64,000 nucleotides of DNA, from NCBI GenBank assembly GCA_900557455.1, contig USSM01000002.1:29005-93004 (forward strand), in the 5' to 3' direction. Position 1 is the stretch's first letter, and each line of letters opens with the position of its first letter. Positions 8,704 to 16,897 of the stretch are shown one piece after another. The notes under the pieces are model-generated. The model saw nothing but the letters and a program-made list of their open reading frames with translations. It was not told the DNA's origin and ran no database searches. Both the position numbers and the translations under genes were made by a program. Source of the stretch: an uncultured Collinsella sp. (GTDB lineage Bacteria; Actinomycetota; Coriobacteriia; Coriobacteriales; Coriobacteriaceae).

Positions 8704-9768
8704 ATGGCGAACTTTAAGCCCGACATGTCTTGGCGGGATAACGAACGGGTACAGCGTGTGACCGAGCAGCCTTCGGGCGGGGCTCATGAGCGGGCTGCCG
8801 AGACGCCGGATGTGCGGGTGAATATGCGTCCGAACGGGCAGGCAACCGAACAGTCTGCTGGGCAGGCGCAGCAGACGCCGGGGCGTTCGACAAGTCGGAT
8901 CCCTCGCCCTGCCAGCCAGCCGAATGGACAGGCGGCTGAACGTGCAAATGAAGCCGTCTCTCGTTTGGGCGGCGTTCGCGCCCTGGTAGTGCTTGCGGCG
9001 GTTGTGGTCATAGGCGCGGTTGCCGTTTTCTCCGTGATTGGCGGCGTCGGTGACGTGCAAGGCGGCGGGGGAGCCTCGTCGAGCGTCTCTAAAGAGTCGA
9101 GCTCAACTGACGCCTCTGGCTCCGAGACCAAGAAAGAAAAAGGTCTCGTCGATGTTGATGCGATCTCGGATGATACGCTGCACGGGCTGCTTGCCGACTA
9201 CGATAACGATGACGATGGCCAGCTGACCGCCAAGGAGACTCAGTGCATCACGAGGCTGGTCGTGACCGACGAGGTGACGGATTTCACGCCCATTAGCAAG
9301 CTGGACAAGCTCGATACGCTCGGCATCAATACCCTGAGCGCCAAGAGTGCGGACTTTAGCGAGCTCGAGGCACTTGAGGTGCTCAAGTTTGGCGACATGA
9401 CGACCCAGGACCTCGACCTGAGCGTCTGCCCCAAGCTCAATTCCTTTTGTATTGAAGGCCTTAAGGGTGCTGTCAATTCCATCAACGCTTCGGGTCTTAA
9501 GAACCTGATGTTCTTTACCGTTGACCAAGGCCTTCAGGGCGACGTCGAGAAGATTGATCTTTCGAATGATGACATTCTTGGCGCACTCGAGATTACCTGC
9601 AACGTCGGTGAGCTCAACCTGTCGGGTTGCAGCCACTCGTTCCCCAAGCTCAACATTGCCGCTGATCACATCGACAAGATCGTGGTCGACAGCAACACCA
9701 ACGCGGACCTGGTGGCTACCCTGCGTGACCTTTGCGCCCAGAAGGGCTGGACGCTGGAGGAGCGGTAG
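8704..9768 (+). CDS. Membrane-anchored EF-hand-like / leucine-rich protein, copy 2
   Basis: A 354-aa paralogue of the preceding gene. Residues 1-85 are polar, low-complexity and rich in Gln, Ala, Arg and Pro. A membrane helix at ~94-116 (VRALVVLAAVVVIGAVAVFS) is followed by a Ser/Gly/Glu linker, an EF-hand-like loop DYDNDDDGQLTAKE, and leucine-rich segments such as LDTLGINTLSAKSADFSELE. The membrane-linker-EF-LRR order matches copy 1. ATG 8704 is chosen because GAGGAG lies seven bases upstream; GTG 8689 precedes that site. It is the last + gene of the signalling locus and is closed by a strong hairpin at 9821. The pair most likely arose by duplication; the function is unknown. Confidence 0.82.
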   Translation: MANFKPDMSWRDNERVQRVTEQPSGGAHERAAETPDVRVNMRPNGQATEQSAGQAQQTPGRSTSRIPRPASQPNGQAAERANEAVSRLGGVRALVVLAAVVVIGAVAVFSVIGGVGDVQGGGGASSSVSKESSSTDASGSETKKEKGLVDVDAISDDTLHGLLADYDNDDDGQLTAKETQCITRLVVTDEVTDFTPISKLDKLDTLGINTLSAKSADFSELEALEVLKFGDMTTQDLDLSVCPKLNSFCIEGLKGAVNSINASGLKNLMFFTVDQGLQGDVEKIDLSNDDILGALEITCNVGELNLSGCSHSFPKLNIAADHIDKIVVDSNTNADLVATLRDLCAQKGWTLEER

Positions 9769-9820
9769 GGTCCCTTGGAGCGGCAGAGTGCTTTTGCTGC
9801 AAGGCCATAAACGAACAAAT

Positions 9821-9860
9821 AGAAGTGGGGCTCGGTTATTTCCGAGCCCCACTTCTTTAT
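9821..9860. terminator. Bidirectional terminator between convergent genes
   Basis: A perfect 15-bp inverted repeat (AGAAGTGGGGCTCGG, 9821-9835, pairing with 9842-9856) with a six-base loop, flanked by A- and T-rich bases. It lies between the end of the signalling locus and the oppositely oriented 423-aa gene. Confidence 0.85.
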
Positions 9861-9892
9861 CTATTTCTGAGTTGTGGCAGTCTATCTACCGC

Positions 9893-11164
9893 CTACGTGA
9901 ACATGCGATCCCTCAGCTCGGCCGCCTCATTAATCTCGACGTTGGTGCGGCCTTGGTGGTCTTCGGTGCGTTTGCTGGTGAGCTTGCCGTCCTTTAGTCC
10001 GTAGGTGGTGTACTGAACGATTGCGCCGGCGGTTTCGGCTGCCTGACGTAGGGGCTCGTAGGTGTCGGTTTGCTCGCACCATGCATAGAAATCATCAACG
10101 GTGGCGTTGGGATTGCCTCTAAAGAGTCGATACCATTCGCGTCCAAAGCTGCCAAGGACCGAGAACGTCTTTTTCTCGACAAGCTTGTCGCCCTTGTATT
10201 TGTAGTCCAGCGTGAGGTCCACCAGATAGGCGGCTCCCGTTTCAAAGGCGTTCTCGTTGCCCTGATGACCGATGACCTCGGTCTCCGGATAGTGCTTACC
10301 AATAAACTCGGCGGCATCGCCTTCGTAATCGGCAACGATGCGCGCACTCTGCACCTTGCCACGTTTGTACGTGTAGTGCAGGATGCGCAGCAGTCGCTCC
10401 TGCCAAAACGCATAGGAAAACAGGTGGTCGACAAAGTGCGGGTTCTCAAGACGATTGGCCCGATCCATCCAAACAGTTTGGAACAGTTGGTAGTCGGCCT
10501 GCGGCTCGTCCGTGACCTCGCGGAACCACTGTACGGCGACGTCGGCGGGGATATAGAACGATAGTCGCTCCTGCGGAGTACCGCTCTTGGTCGTTTTGGC
10601 GCGCAGGGGAATCTCGACCTCGTAGCCAGAACCGTCGTCCGTTCCGCAGTTTAAAACGGGCGGCAGCATAAACTGGCAGGGGCCCTCGTCGCATACGCGC
10701 ATCGGCTGGGGGCTAACAGGTTGCCCTTCAAACTCCATCTCGATGTCTGTGTCGTCTTCTTCGTCCTCGTCATCATCTTTGATGCCAAGGTCGTAGCCGG
10801 TGTAGTAGTCATCCAGGTGTCGCTCGTTTACATTTCGCCCGTTTACGACGTCAAAGACGGTAACACCCGTCATGCGGTCGCAATACTTTGCGACTTCAAA
10901 GAGGTTGCAGCTCTCCTCGGGCGTAAAGTTATCCATGCGGTGCAGGAACTCGGTAGAGCATTCATCGGGATCATAGCCGTCCATTTCGCTGTCACCGAGC
11001 CAAAAGTTGGGATCACGATTGCTTTTGAAGTACCACCAGTACCAGACGGGGCCGAATACCGCATTTACACCAAAAAAGACTTTCTGGATGATGTTGCCGT
11101 TGCCGTCGAACTTGTAAGCGAGCGGCAAGTTAACAACCGGAACGTTTGATGTGTCACGCGCCAT
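9893..11164 (-). CDS. Unrecognised 423-aa protein, first gene of the ATGTTGCGCAAC regulon
   Basis: No known family recognised. An aromatic, hydrophobic segment lies near residues 28-46 (KVFFGVNAVFGPVWYWWYFK), possibly one membrane-associated helix. An acidic run DDDEDEEDDTDIEMEFEG lies around residue 130. The rest is a mixed soluble region with EWYRLFRGNPNATVDDFYAW near the C-terminus. The start is supported by GGGAG about seven bases upstream on the minus strand. The leader is about 80 bases and carries the shared promoter element at 11245-11280. No partner lies directly downstream. Co-regulation with the three genes to the right is the only functional clue. Confidence 0.7.
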   Translation of the reverse strand: MARDTSNVPVVNLPLAYKFDGNGNIIQKVFFGVNAVFGPVWYWWYFKSNRDPNFWLGDSEMDGYDPDECSTEFLHRMDNFTPEESCNLFEVAKYCDRMTGVTVFDVVNGRNVNERHLDDYYTGYDLGIKDDDEDEEDDTDIEMEFEGQPVSPQPMRVCDEGPCQFMLPPVLNCGTDDGSGYEVEIPLRAKTTKSGTPQERLSFYIPADVAVQWFREVTDEPQADYQLFQTVWMDRANRLENPHFVDHLFSYAFWQERLLRILHYTYKRGKVQSARIVADYEGDAAEFIGKHYPETEVIGHQGNENAFETGAAYLVDLTLDYKYKGDKLVEKKTFSVLGSFGREWYRLFRGNPNATVDDFYAWCEQTDTYEPLRQAAETAGAIVQYTTYGLKDGKLTSKRTEDHQGRTNVEINEAAELRDRMFT

Positions 11165-11244
11165 GGTGTGCTCCCTGCGATGATTTGTGTTGCGCGCGAA
11201 GGCCAGATTCGATGCGTCTGACCTGCGCGCGCCTGTTACTTCGC

Positions 11245-11280
11245 ATACTAGGCCGCCTGCGTTGCATTCTGTTGCGCAAC
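11245..11280 (-). promoter_or_regulatory. Promoter with ATGTTGCGCAAC element (copy 1)
   Basis: Palindrome core GTTGCGCAAC at 11271-11280, then exactly 20 bp, then the -10 hexamer TAGTAT (11250-11245 on the minus strand). It drives the 423-aa gene. In this copy the palindrome extends to TGTTGCGCAACA. Confidence 0.75.
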
Positions 11281-11356
11281 ATCGCGGACGGTGCGGTTCG
11301 ACGTCCAGGGGCGATGCCGCGCAACAGATACATGGCTTGGTCGTGCCAATCGCTCT

Positions 11357-14300
11357 CTAGTAGCGCGCCGAGCGCTGGGCGTTGCCCGGGTTGTAGCCCG
11401 CCCAGGCGGCGATGACGTCCGACTCAACGACGCTCGTTGCAATGTTGATAAAGCTGCCGGCACGGGGCAGGTCGGTATGGAAGTCTTCGAGCAGGTTGGG
11501 CTGGAACCTAAAGTCCTCAAAGTTGACGGTGTTGGGGTTGTAGAGCTGACAGGTACCATCCTCGGTAGAGATCGGGCCAACCATGTAAACGGCCTTGTGC
11601 TCTACGACCTCGGTATCGTCGACGTCAATCACCTCTCCACGATCGTGCGCGGCAGCGGCGTGCTCCATGAGCTCGAGGAATCGGTCGGCTTCGGCGCTGC
11701 AGAGTACGCAGCGCGAGAAGAGCACCGTAAGGGCATAACCCGTTTTACGGCCCAGTTTCTCTCGCAGCTCGCTAAATCGTTGCGACTGCTCCGGGGTCAT
11801 GCGCGTTTTGGACGGTGCGGTCTGCTTGAGTCCGCACGCCTTAAGGAACATCGCGTTGGCCTTGCGCAGGGCGCTCATGGCGGCAGAGTCGCTCTTTGCC
11901 GCGGAGACGTCGATGCGTCCTCCCTCGGGAATCTGCTTATAGCGAGAGAAGCCCTTCTCGCCCTCGACGGGCATCCAGTACGTAATGACGTCATTTTCCA
12001 CTACGCTAAAGCGGCACGTAAAGGGCGCGCCGATTGCCGGCGCCTCGCCGTAGAACTTTACGCGTACGGCTTGGTTGGTGTCCGCCATCCACATCATAAA
12101 GCGATGGCTATTGTCGCCGTCATGGCTCCGGAGCTTTGCAATAAGGTAGCAAACCGAGTCGCAACGGCTTTCGAGTGCGGCGCCTCTTCCGGTGGCGATG
12201 GCGCTTATGCCTTGGGCCTTGAGCTCGATATCGCGGTGCAGCGCGTTGAGCTCTTCGGATGTCAACAGGTCTTGGCCGAGAAGCCCCGCGACAAGTGCGC
12301 CGACTTCTATGTCGGTAGTAAGGGCGGCGTCGATAACCTTGCGGTGCGCCTGGTGGCTTGCATAAGCCGGCAAAGGTTTGCGGCCTGTGGCAAATCCAAA
12401 TGGGTCTCGGATCTGATCGCCGCCGCGATAGAGCGGCTCCAAAAAGAACATGTTCATGTCATTTCGCTTGCCCTGCTTTTGACCGTAGGCATCGAGGGAG
12501 TTCCAGACATGCTTCTCTGCAATGGGGTTCATCCACAGGCTGATTTTCGATTTTTCTGCCGAGGAGGTCGAGGTGTTCTTTTTGGAACTTGCGGCGGGAC
12601 GCGAGGCCGGGACCTCACGATGACTGTGATAATAGTCAGTATCGATTCCTAAGGTCTCGACTAAGTCAAAAAAGTCGCCAGCTGTTTCGCCTTTCGCGAG
12701 CTCTGCCATGACCGGCTGCGATGGGTCATCGACAAAGGAAATGCGTGTTTTTCCGTCATCGGAGACTGCCTGACAGTATCCGCATCGAAGCGCGACGTAG
12801 CCTTCCGGTTCACTGCCTCGGTCAAAGTAGGTGTCATCTTCACAGCCGAGCGTCTCGGGGACGGGGACAGTTGGACGATTGGTACCCGGAATCGTTATAG
12901 CAGCACCCGCTGCGCACTTGAGCTCATCGAAATACTCAGTGTAGAGCGGAATGTTGTAATGTTGGGCTAATGCCTCGAGAACGACGGCGTTGGGCACGGA
13001 GTGCGCCACGCGATAGCGCACGGAGTTATAGCCCCATTCGACATCGGTTGCATCATCGGGAATTCCGTGGCCTGCCATGGTCCCCAGGACCTCATCGGGT
13101 GAGTCAAACGTGCTATCGGGCGTACCGCAAATCGCCTGGAGTGAGAACCCGCCAAAGCACTTTTCGAGATCATTGCGGATATACTCGCAGCAGTCATGAT
13201 TGGGAAAGACGATGCGAAACGTCATCGCGCCCATGGCCTGGGACATGTAGACGTTGCCCGACGCCTGGGCATCGGACTCTGCCTGGGGCTCGTCATCCTC
13301 GTCTTCGTTGTCATCGTCCGATGGGTCTGCAAACGAGCTGTAGTTTGCATTGATCAGGTCGAGATACATGGAGACGGTCCCGCGGGTTGCCAGCTTTTGC
13401 ATGATGGGATTGAACGTGTCCGCAAACGAGACCTCGCGGTCCTGGGGCACGCCATTTTGGGTCACGGAAAGCGTGACGGTTGCCACGCCGCAACGAACTG
13501 CCGTGGCATCTCGGTACTGGCTGTTGTCGGGGAAGAACGTCCACTGGCTTTTAGTGAGGCTTGCCGCAAACGAGACGTCGTCGTCATCGGGATCGGCTAG
13601 CCATGCTCCGGCCTTGTAGCCGTCGGTCACTACGTACTCGTAATAAACGGGCGCCCCGAGCAGGCCGGCGAGCGCCTTTGCAGCTCGCAGCAGCGGGATG
13701 CCGTCGTATTCGTATTGAAGCGAGTTGTAGCCCCACATCTCGTTGAATGTCCGTCCGCCTAGGGCGCCGCAGATATGGATGCACATGGCGGCGTTTTGCG
13801 GCTGGCTCAAATCGCCAAGGTCGGAGATTGCGGGTATCAGCGTGGCGAGCGAAAAGCCGCCAAGTTCCTGTTCCAGGGTCTCCTTTACCTGCATGCAAGC
13901 ATTGTGGCCGGGAAAGACGATGCGGTTGATGACCCTTTGGGGCTGGATCTGACCGCCTGTCTCTTCGATTAGATGGCTAAAGAGCACGTCAACGTCCGAT
14001 GCGTCCATGGTGGCGGTTGCGACCTCCTGCGTCTTGGTCGACTTCTTTTTGCGTTTGCTTGCTGCAGAAGACGATTTTTTGCGCGAGGGCGCCGGCTGGG
14101 GCTCCTCTTGGGCGCCAAACTGGTCCTTGAGAAAGTCGAAGTACAGGGACACGTTTCCGCGCTGCGCATACGAACGCATGATGGGGTCGGTGGTGTCCTC
14201 AAAGTACTTTTGGCTTCCGTCGGGCATGGACATGGTTCCCATGCCGCAGCGGAACAGGGTGTCGGAGGCACCGTCGAACCCCTCCGGGAAATACACCCAG

Positions 14301-14749
14301 CAGCTCTTGTCGACCACGTTTGCAAACGAGACGCTATCGCCCTGCGCATCGGCGATCACGGCGCCGGCGGCGATCTCATCGGCATCGGTGTACTCGTAGT
14401 AGACGGGAACGCCGATCATCTTGGAGATAGTCTTGGCAACCTCCAACGAGGGGATGCCGTTGTATTCGTACTGGAGCGAGTTGTAGCCCCAGACGACGTT
14501 GGTGACCTCTTCGCCGTCGGACCCGCAGGTTTCCAGGGCGGCATTGATGGCGTCGGTCGGATCCATGTGCTGGAAGTCCTCGTAATCGGGGATCACGGCA
14601 GCAAAGCAGAACTCGCCATAGTCTCGCTCCAGGGCAGCTTTGGCCTGCATGCAGATATCGTGGTTGGGAAACACGATACGATTGACAATCTGGTTGATCG
14701 AGATCCCTCGGTCGGTATCTTGAAGCAGATGCTCAAAAATCTCGTCCAT
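11357..14749 (-). CDS. Unrecognised 1130-aa protein with a triplicated domain
   Basis: Three related units start near residues 1, 248 and 505. Each contains RIVFPxHxxCxxxxxxLE, then WGYNSxxYxxxxxP, then a PxYxEY strand and an arginine-cysteine-glycine segment (FRCGMGT, VRCGVAT, LRCGYCQ). Linkers are Lys/Ser/Pro-rich or acidic. Residues ~740-1130 form a different region (MFFLEPLYRGGDQIRDPFGF, RFMMWMADTNQAVRVKFYGE). No signal peptide or membrane span, so it is probably cytoplasmic. The start at 14749 follows AAGGA on the minus strand; the frame extends to 14944, but that part overlaps the divergent promoters. The conserved His and Cys in every unit could bind metal or act chemically, which is inference. 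Function unknown. Confidence 0.75.
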   Translation of the reverse strand: MDEIFEHLLQDTDRGISINQIVNRIVFPNHDICMQAKAALERDYGEFCFAAVIPDYEDFQHMDPTDAINAALETCGSDGEEVTNVVWGYNSLQYEYNGIPSLEVAKTISKMIGVPVYYEYTDADEIAAGAVIADAQGDSVSFANVVDKSCWVYFPEGFDGASDTLFRCGMGTMSMPDGSQKYFEDTTDPIMRSYAQRGNVSLYFDFLKDQFGAQEEPQPAPSRKKSSSAASKRKKKSTKTQEVATATMDASDVDVLFSHLIEETGGQIQPQRVINRIVFPGHNACMQVKETLEQELGGFSLATLIPAISDLGDLSQPQNAAMCIHICGALGGRTFNEMWGYNSLQYEYDGIPLLRAAKALAGLLGAPVYYEYVVTDGYKAGAWLADPDDDDVSFAASLTKSQWTFFPDNSQYRDATAVRCGVATVTLSVTQNGVPQDREVSFADTFNPIMQKLATRGTVSMYLDLINANYSSFADPSDDDNEDEDDEPQAESDAQASGNVYMSQAMGAMTFRIVFPNHDCCEYIRNDLEKCFGGFSLQAICGTPDSTFDSPDEVLGTMAGHGIPDDATDVEWGYNSVRYRVAHSVPNAVVLEALAQHYNIPLYTEYFDELKCAAGAAITIPGTNRPTVPVPETLGCEDDTYFDRGSEPEGYVALRCGYCQAVSDDGKTRISFVDDPSQPVMAELAKGETAGDFFDLVETLGIDTDYYHSHREVPASRPAASSKKNTSTSSAEKSKISLWMNPIAEKHVWNSLDAYGQKQGKRNDMNMFFLEPLYRGGDQIRDPFGFATGRKPLPAYASHQAHRKVIDAALTTDIEVGALVAGLLGQDLLTSEELNALHRDIELKAQGISAIATGRGAALESRCDSVCYLIAKLRSHDGDNSHRFMMWMADTNQAVRVKFYGEAPAIGAPFTCRFSVVENDVITYWMPVEGEKGFSRYKQIPEGGRIDVSAAKSDSAAMSALRKANAMFLKACGLKQTAPSKTRMTPEQSQRFSELREKLGRKTGYALTVLFSRCVLCSAEADRFLELMEHAAAAHDRGEVIDVDDTEVVEHKAVYMVGPISTEDGTCQLYNPNTVNFEDFRFQPNLLEDFHTDLPRAGSFINIATSVVESDVIAAWAGYNPGNAQRSARY

Positions 14750-14819
14750 CGTTCCTTCTTTCGTATGCGGTGGAAGCCGACGATCCCAGATTTTAGGGCT
14801 CGTGGCTTTGCTAACTCGA

Positions 14820-14855
14820 ACGCTACCGCCCCGATGGGCGAGAACGTTGCGCAAC
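14820..14855 (-). promoter_or_regulatory. Promoter with ATGTTGCGCAAC element (copy 2)
   Basis: Palindrome core GTTGCGCAAC at 14846-14855, 20 bp, then -10 hexamer TAGCGT (14825-14820 on the minus strand). It lies 71 bases ahead of the 1130-aa gene and is divergent from copy 3. Confidence 0.7.
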
Positions 14856-14935
14856 ATCCGCGAGTGCGCAAATTGCAATGCGGAACGGTTTGTCCCGAGG
14901 CGTTTTGAGAGCGGATCCGTCTCGTTCCCGGCAAT

Positions 14936-14971
14936 GTTGCGCAACGTCTACTCGGTATGGATTTCTACACT
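14936..14971 (+). promoter_or_regulatory. Promoter with ATGTTGCGCAAC element (copy 3)
   Basis: Palindrome core GTTGCGCAAC at 14936-14945, 20 bp, then -10 hexamer TACACT (14966-14971). It drives the 181-aa membrane protein gene. The start region GAGTTGTCC downstream resembles that of copy 4. Confidence 0.75.
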
Positions 14972-15015
14972 TGAGTTGTCCAAAAGGGATTCGGTTCTTG
15001 AATGAGGGATGAACG

Positions 15016-15561
15016 ATGAGCGGGAACTCCTATTACGATGACGATATGTCCGAAGAAGATTACGAGCGGGTCATGGAGCATATGTACGAGCTTGAGTGCG
15101 AGCTCGAGGAGCCTCATGACGCTCGCACCGACCAGTTGATTCGCGAGGAGCTCGAGGATCTTTCGAGTGCCATGTTGTTTGAGCCGGTGGTCAAAAACGG
15201 TGAGTACCTTGGTGAGCGCGACCATGTGCCCGGTTATTGGACGGATCGTCGAGATTTGGAGTCCGAGTCTTCAGGCGCTTCGAGCGATGCCGACGAGGTG
15301 GAAAAGGATGAGCCGTTTGATTTAATAGGCTATCAGGGCTCTTCCTCGGGCGGTTCGGTGCTCGACATGTTTACTCCCATTTTAAGGAGTCGCGTGTTCT
15401 GGATCTTCATCGCGTTTCTGGTGTTTATCGGCCTGCTCGACATGTTCTACGACAGTTTTATTGTTCCTTCGGGCTTCGCTATTAGCCGTATCAATTTTCA
15501 GGGCTTGGTGCTGCTGGCGATTGTCGTTGCATGTGTTGCCCTGAGGCGTCGTCGCCGTTAA
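15016..15561 (+). CDS. Unrecognised 181-aa protein with two C-terminal membrane helices
   Basis: Residues 1-110 are very acidic (DDDMSEEDYERVMEHMYE at the N-terminus) and probably cytoplasmic. Two hydrophobic helices follow at ~128-150 (FWIFIAFLVFIGLLDMFY) and ~160-176 (GLVLLAIVVACVAL). The protein ends in five arginines, which by the positive-inside rule fixes the C-terminus in the cytoplasm. GAGGGAT upstream supports ATG 15016. It has its own promoter with the shared element and is divergent from the 1130-aa gene. No family recognised. A membrane partner for other members of the regulon is conceivable but not shown. Confidence 0.72.
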   Translation: MSGNSYYDDDMSEEDYERVMEHMYELECELEEPHDARTDQLIREELEDLSSAMLFEPVVKNGEYLGERDHVPGYWTDRRDLESESSGASSDADEVEKDEPFDLIGYQGSSSGGSVLDMFTPILRSRVFWIFIAFLVFIGLLDMFYDSFIVPSGFAISRINFQGLVLLAIVVACVALRRRRR

Positions 15562-15586
15562 CGGCGGTATTGACGCAGTTTCCGAT

Positions 15587-15622
15587 GTTGCGCAACAGGT
15601 TATCTGGACAGCGGCGTATGCT
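15587..15622 (+). promoter_or_regulatory. Promoter with ATGTTGCGCAAC element (copy 4)
   Basis: Palindrome core GTTGCGCAAC at 15587-15596 (extended TGTTGCGCAACA), 20 bp, then -10 hexamer TATGCT (15617-15622). It drives the GNAT acetyltransferase gene 35 bases downstream. Confidence 0.75.
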
Positions 15623-15657
15623 CGGGTTGTCCTGAAAGCGAGAGAAAGGACAGGACA

Positions 15658-16206
15658 ATGGCTGAAGTTGAAGTAAGGGCTTTAGGTCTCGACGACGTCG
15701 ACGATATGGTCGATCTGGACGAGCAGTCGGGCTACGAGGTCTATGACGAGTACGCGGACTTTGTTGAGGACGAGGACGAGGAGAACTGTTACCTCTGGGG
15801 CGTCTTTGCCGATGATGAGCTGGTCGGTTTTTGCGTAACGGGCGGTGCAGATGACCCCGACCTGCCGGATGCCGTTACGGAGCACCCGCTCAACGAGTAC
15901 ACGTCGACGTTTTTGAGCCATGTGTATGTTGACCCCGACTACCGCGGTAACGGCTATGGCGCGCGCCTGGTGCACGACGCCCTGTTGGGATACTGGGAGA
16001 GCGAGGGCGAACAGCAGCCTGCATTCCTGGATCTGAGCGAATATCTCTTTGACGATGCTGATGCGGATCCGATTAAGCTCGCGCATCTGCTCATCGACTT
16101 CTTTGGCAAGAACGGGTTTGAGCCCATTCCCGACGACGACCCCGACATTACCGACACCTGCATGGTCTTGGATCCCAAGAACTTTAAGGACCCGGACGCA
16201 GAGTAG
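15658..16206 (+). CDS. GNAT-family N-acetyltransferase
   Basis: A 182-aa acidic protein. The acetyl-CoA-binding motif A is clear as SHVYVDPDYRGNGYGARLVH (~residues 86-105), containing the R-G-N-G-Y-G pyrophosphate loop. The preceding strand LWGVFADDELVGFCVTGG fits the GNAT fold. GNAT enzymes transfer acetyl from acetyl-CoA to an amine on a small molecule or protein; the acceptor cannot be told here. AAAGGA upstream supports ATG 15658. It belongs to the four-gene set sharing the ATGTTGCGCAAC promoter and is followed by a strong terminator. An unusually acidic central loop (EDEDEENCYLW) may bind a basic substrate, which is inference. Confidence 0.85.
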   Translation: MAEVEVRALGLDDVDDMVDLDEQSGYEVYDEYADFVEDEDEENCYLWGVFADDELVGFCVTGGADDPDLPDAVTEHPLNEYTSTFLSHVYVDPDYRGNGYGARLVHDALLGYWESEGEQQPAFLDLSEYLFDDADADPIKLAHLLIDFFGKNGFEPIPDDDPDITDTCMVLDPKNFKDPDAE

Positions 16207-16250
16207 AGGCTGCGACCTGTTGGTTCAGCTTCCCTAGTTGGTGTTTGACG

Positions 16251-16296
16251 GGGCCGGACGTTCCAGTTGTGATGGCTGGACGTCCGGCCCTTTTTG
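16251..16296 (+). terminator. Rho-independent terminator after the GNAT gene
   Basis: A GGGCCGGACGTTCCAG stem pairs with CTGGACGTCCGGCCC around a short loop and is followed by TTTTTG. It separates the GNAT gene from the hairpin array. Confidence 0.85.
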
Positions 16297-16328
16297 TGGC
16301 CTGTCGGGTTTGGTGCTCGGCACGTTTG

Positions 16329-16625
16329 TCTCGATCTGTAACATCTGGCGGGGGATACGGGGTCTAGTTGTTACAGATCGAGATTGTTCCTCGGCAGACA
16401 ACTCAACTGTCTCAATCTGTAACATCTGGGGCCGGTTTTGCCCCGTAACTGTTACAGATTGAGATGTTTGTGAGCCGTGTCGGCTGTTTGTCTCGATCTG
16501 TAACACCTAGACGAAAATTCGGCCTGTAGATGTTACAGATCGAGATGTTAGCCAAGGGGCTGACTGAATGTCTCGATCTGTAACGTGTAGATCCGGTTTT
16601 GTCTCGTAACTGTTACAGATTGAGA
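16329..16625 (+). repeat. Array of four tandem hairpin units (14-bp stems, 80-81 bp period)
   Basis: Left arms TCTC(G/A)ATCTGTAAC start at 16329, 16410, 16491 and 16571. Right arms GTTACAGAT(C/T)GAGA start at 16370, 16451, 16532 and 16612. Loops are 27 bases with unrelated sequence; spacers between units are 25-26 bases. Units 1 and 3 have G/C at the variable stem position and unit 2 has A/T, so pairing is kept; unit 4 has G opposite T, a G-U wobble in + strand RNA. No coding frame is convincing. The array lies between the GNAT terminator and the DEAD-box gene. See findings. Confidence 0.9.
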
Positions 16626-16897
16626 CGATCGGCCCAGGCTCGCCCGTCCGCCTCGTCATCTGTGGTTTACGTGGGGGCATGCGAAGCACGGGTATACTAA
16701 CCGGCGGCGAATCTGCTCCATCGCTTAGAGCTGCTGCGTCTGGACGGCGCGTGATAGGGCTGCCAAAGCGATCGCCAGCGTGCTGAGCAACGTCCTCTCT
16801 GTGCGCACCCGTTTTTGTATGTATTAGCGCACTACCAAGCACGCCCGCGCGGCCGCATGCCGTGCCCATTGCGCGTGCAGATAAGGAACAACAACAT
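16626..16897 (+). other. Leader region of the DEAD-box helicase gene
   Basis: No gene is seen. A -10-like TATACT lies at about 16693, which would give a leader of roughly 200 bases before ATG 16898. Long leaders are common on cold-regulated DEAD-box genes, but no specific structure is identified here. The -35 region is weak. Confidence 0.4.

Noticed and set aside
11312..11325. Fifth copy of the ATGTTGCGCAAC element (GATGCCGCGCAACAG)
   Set aside because: Only one half-site matches and no -10 hexamer lies at 20 bp.
16329..16625. CRISPR array
   Set aside because: Repeats are evenly spaced, but they alternate in orientation and are only 14 bp, no cas genes are near, and arms pair within units.
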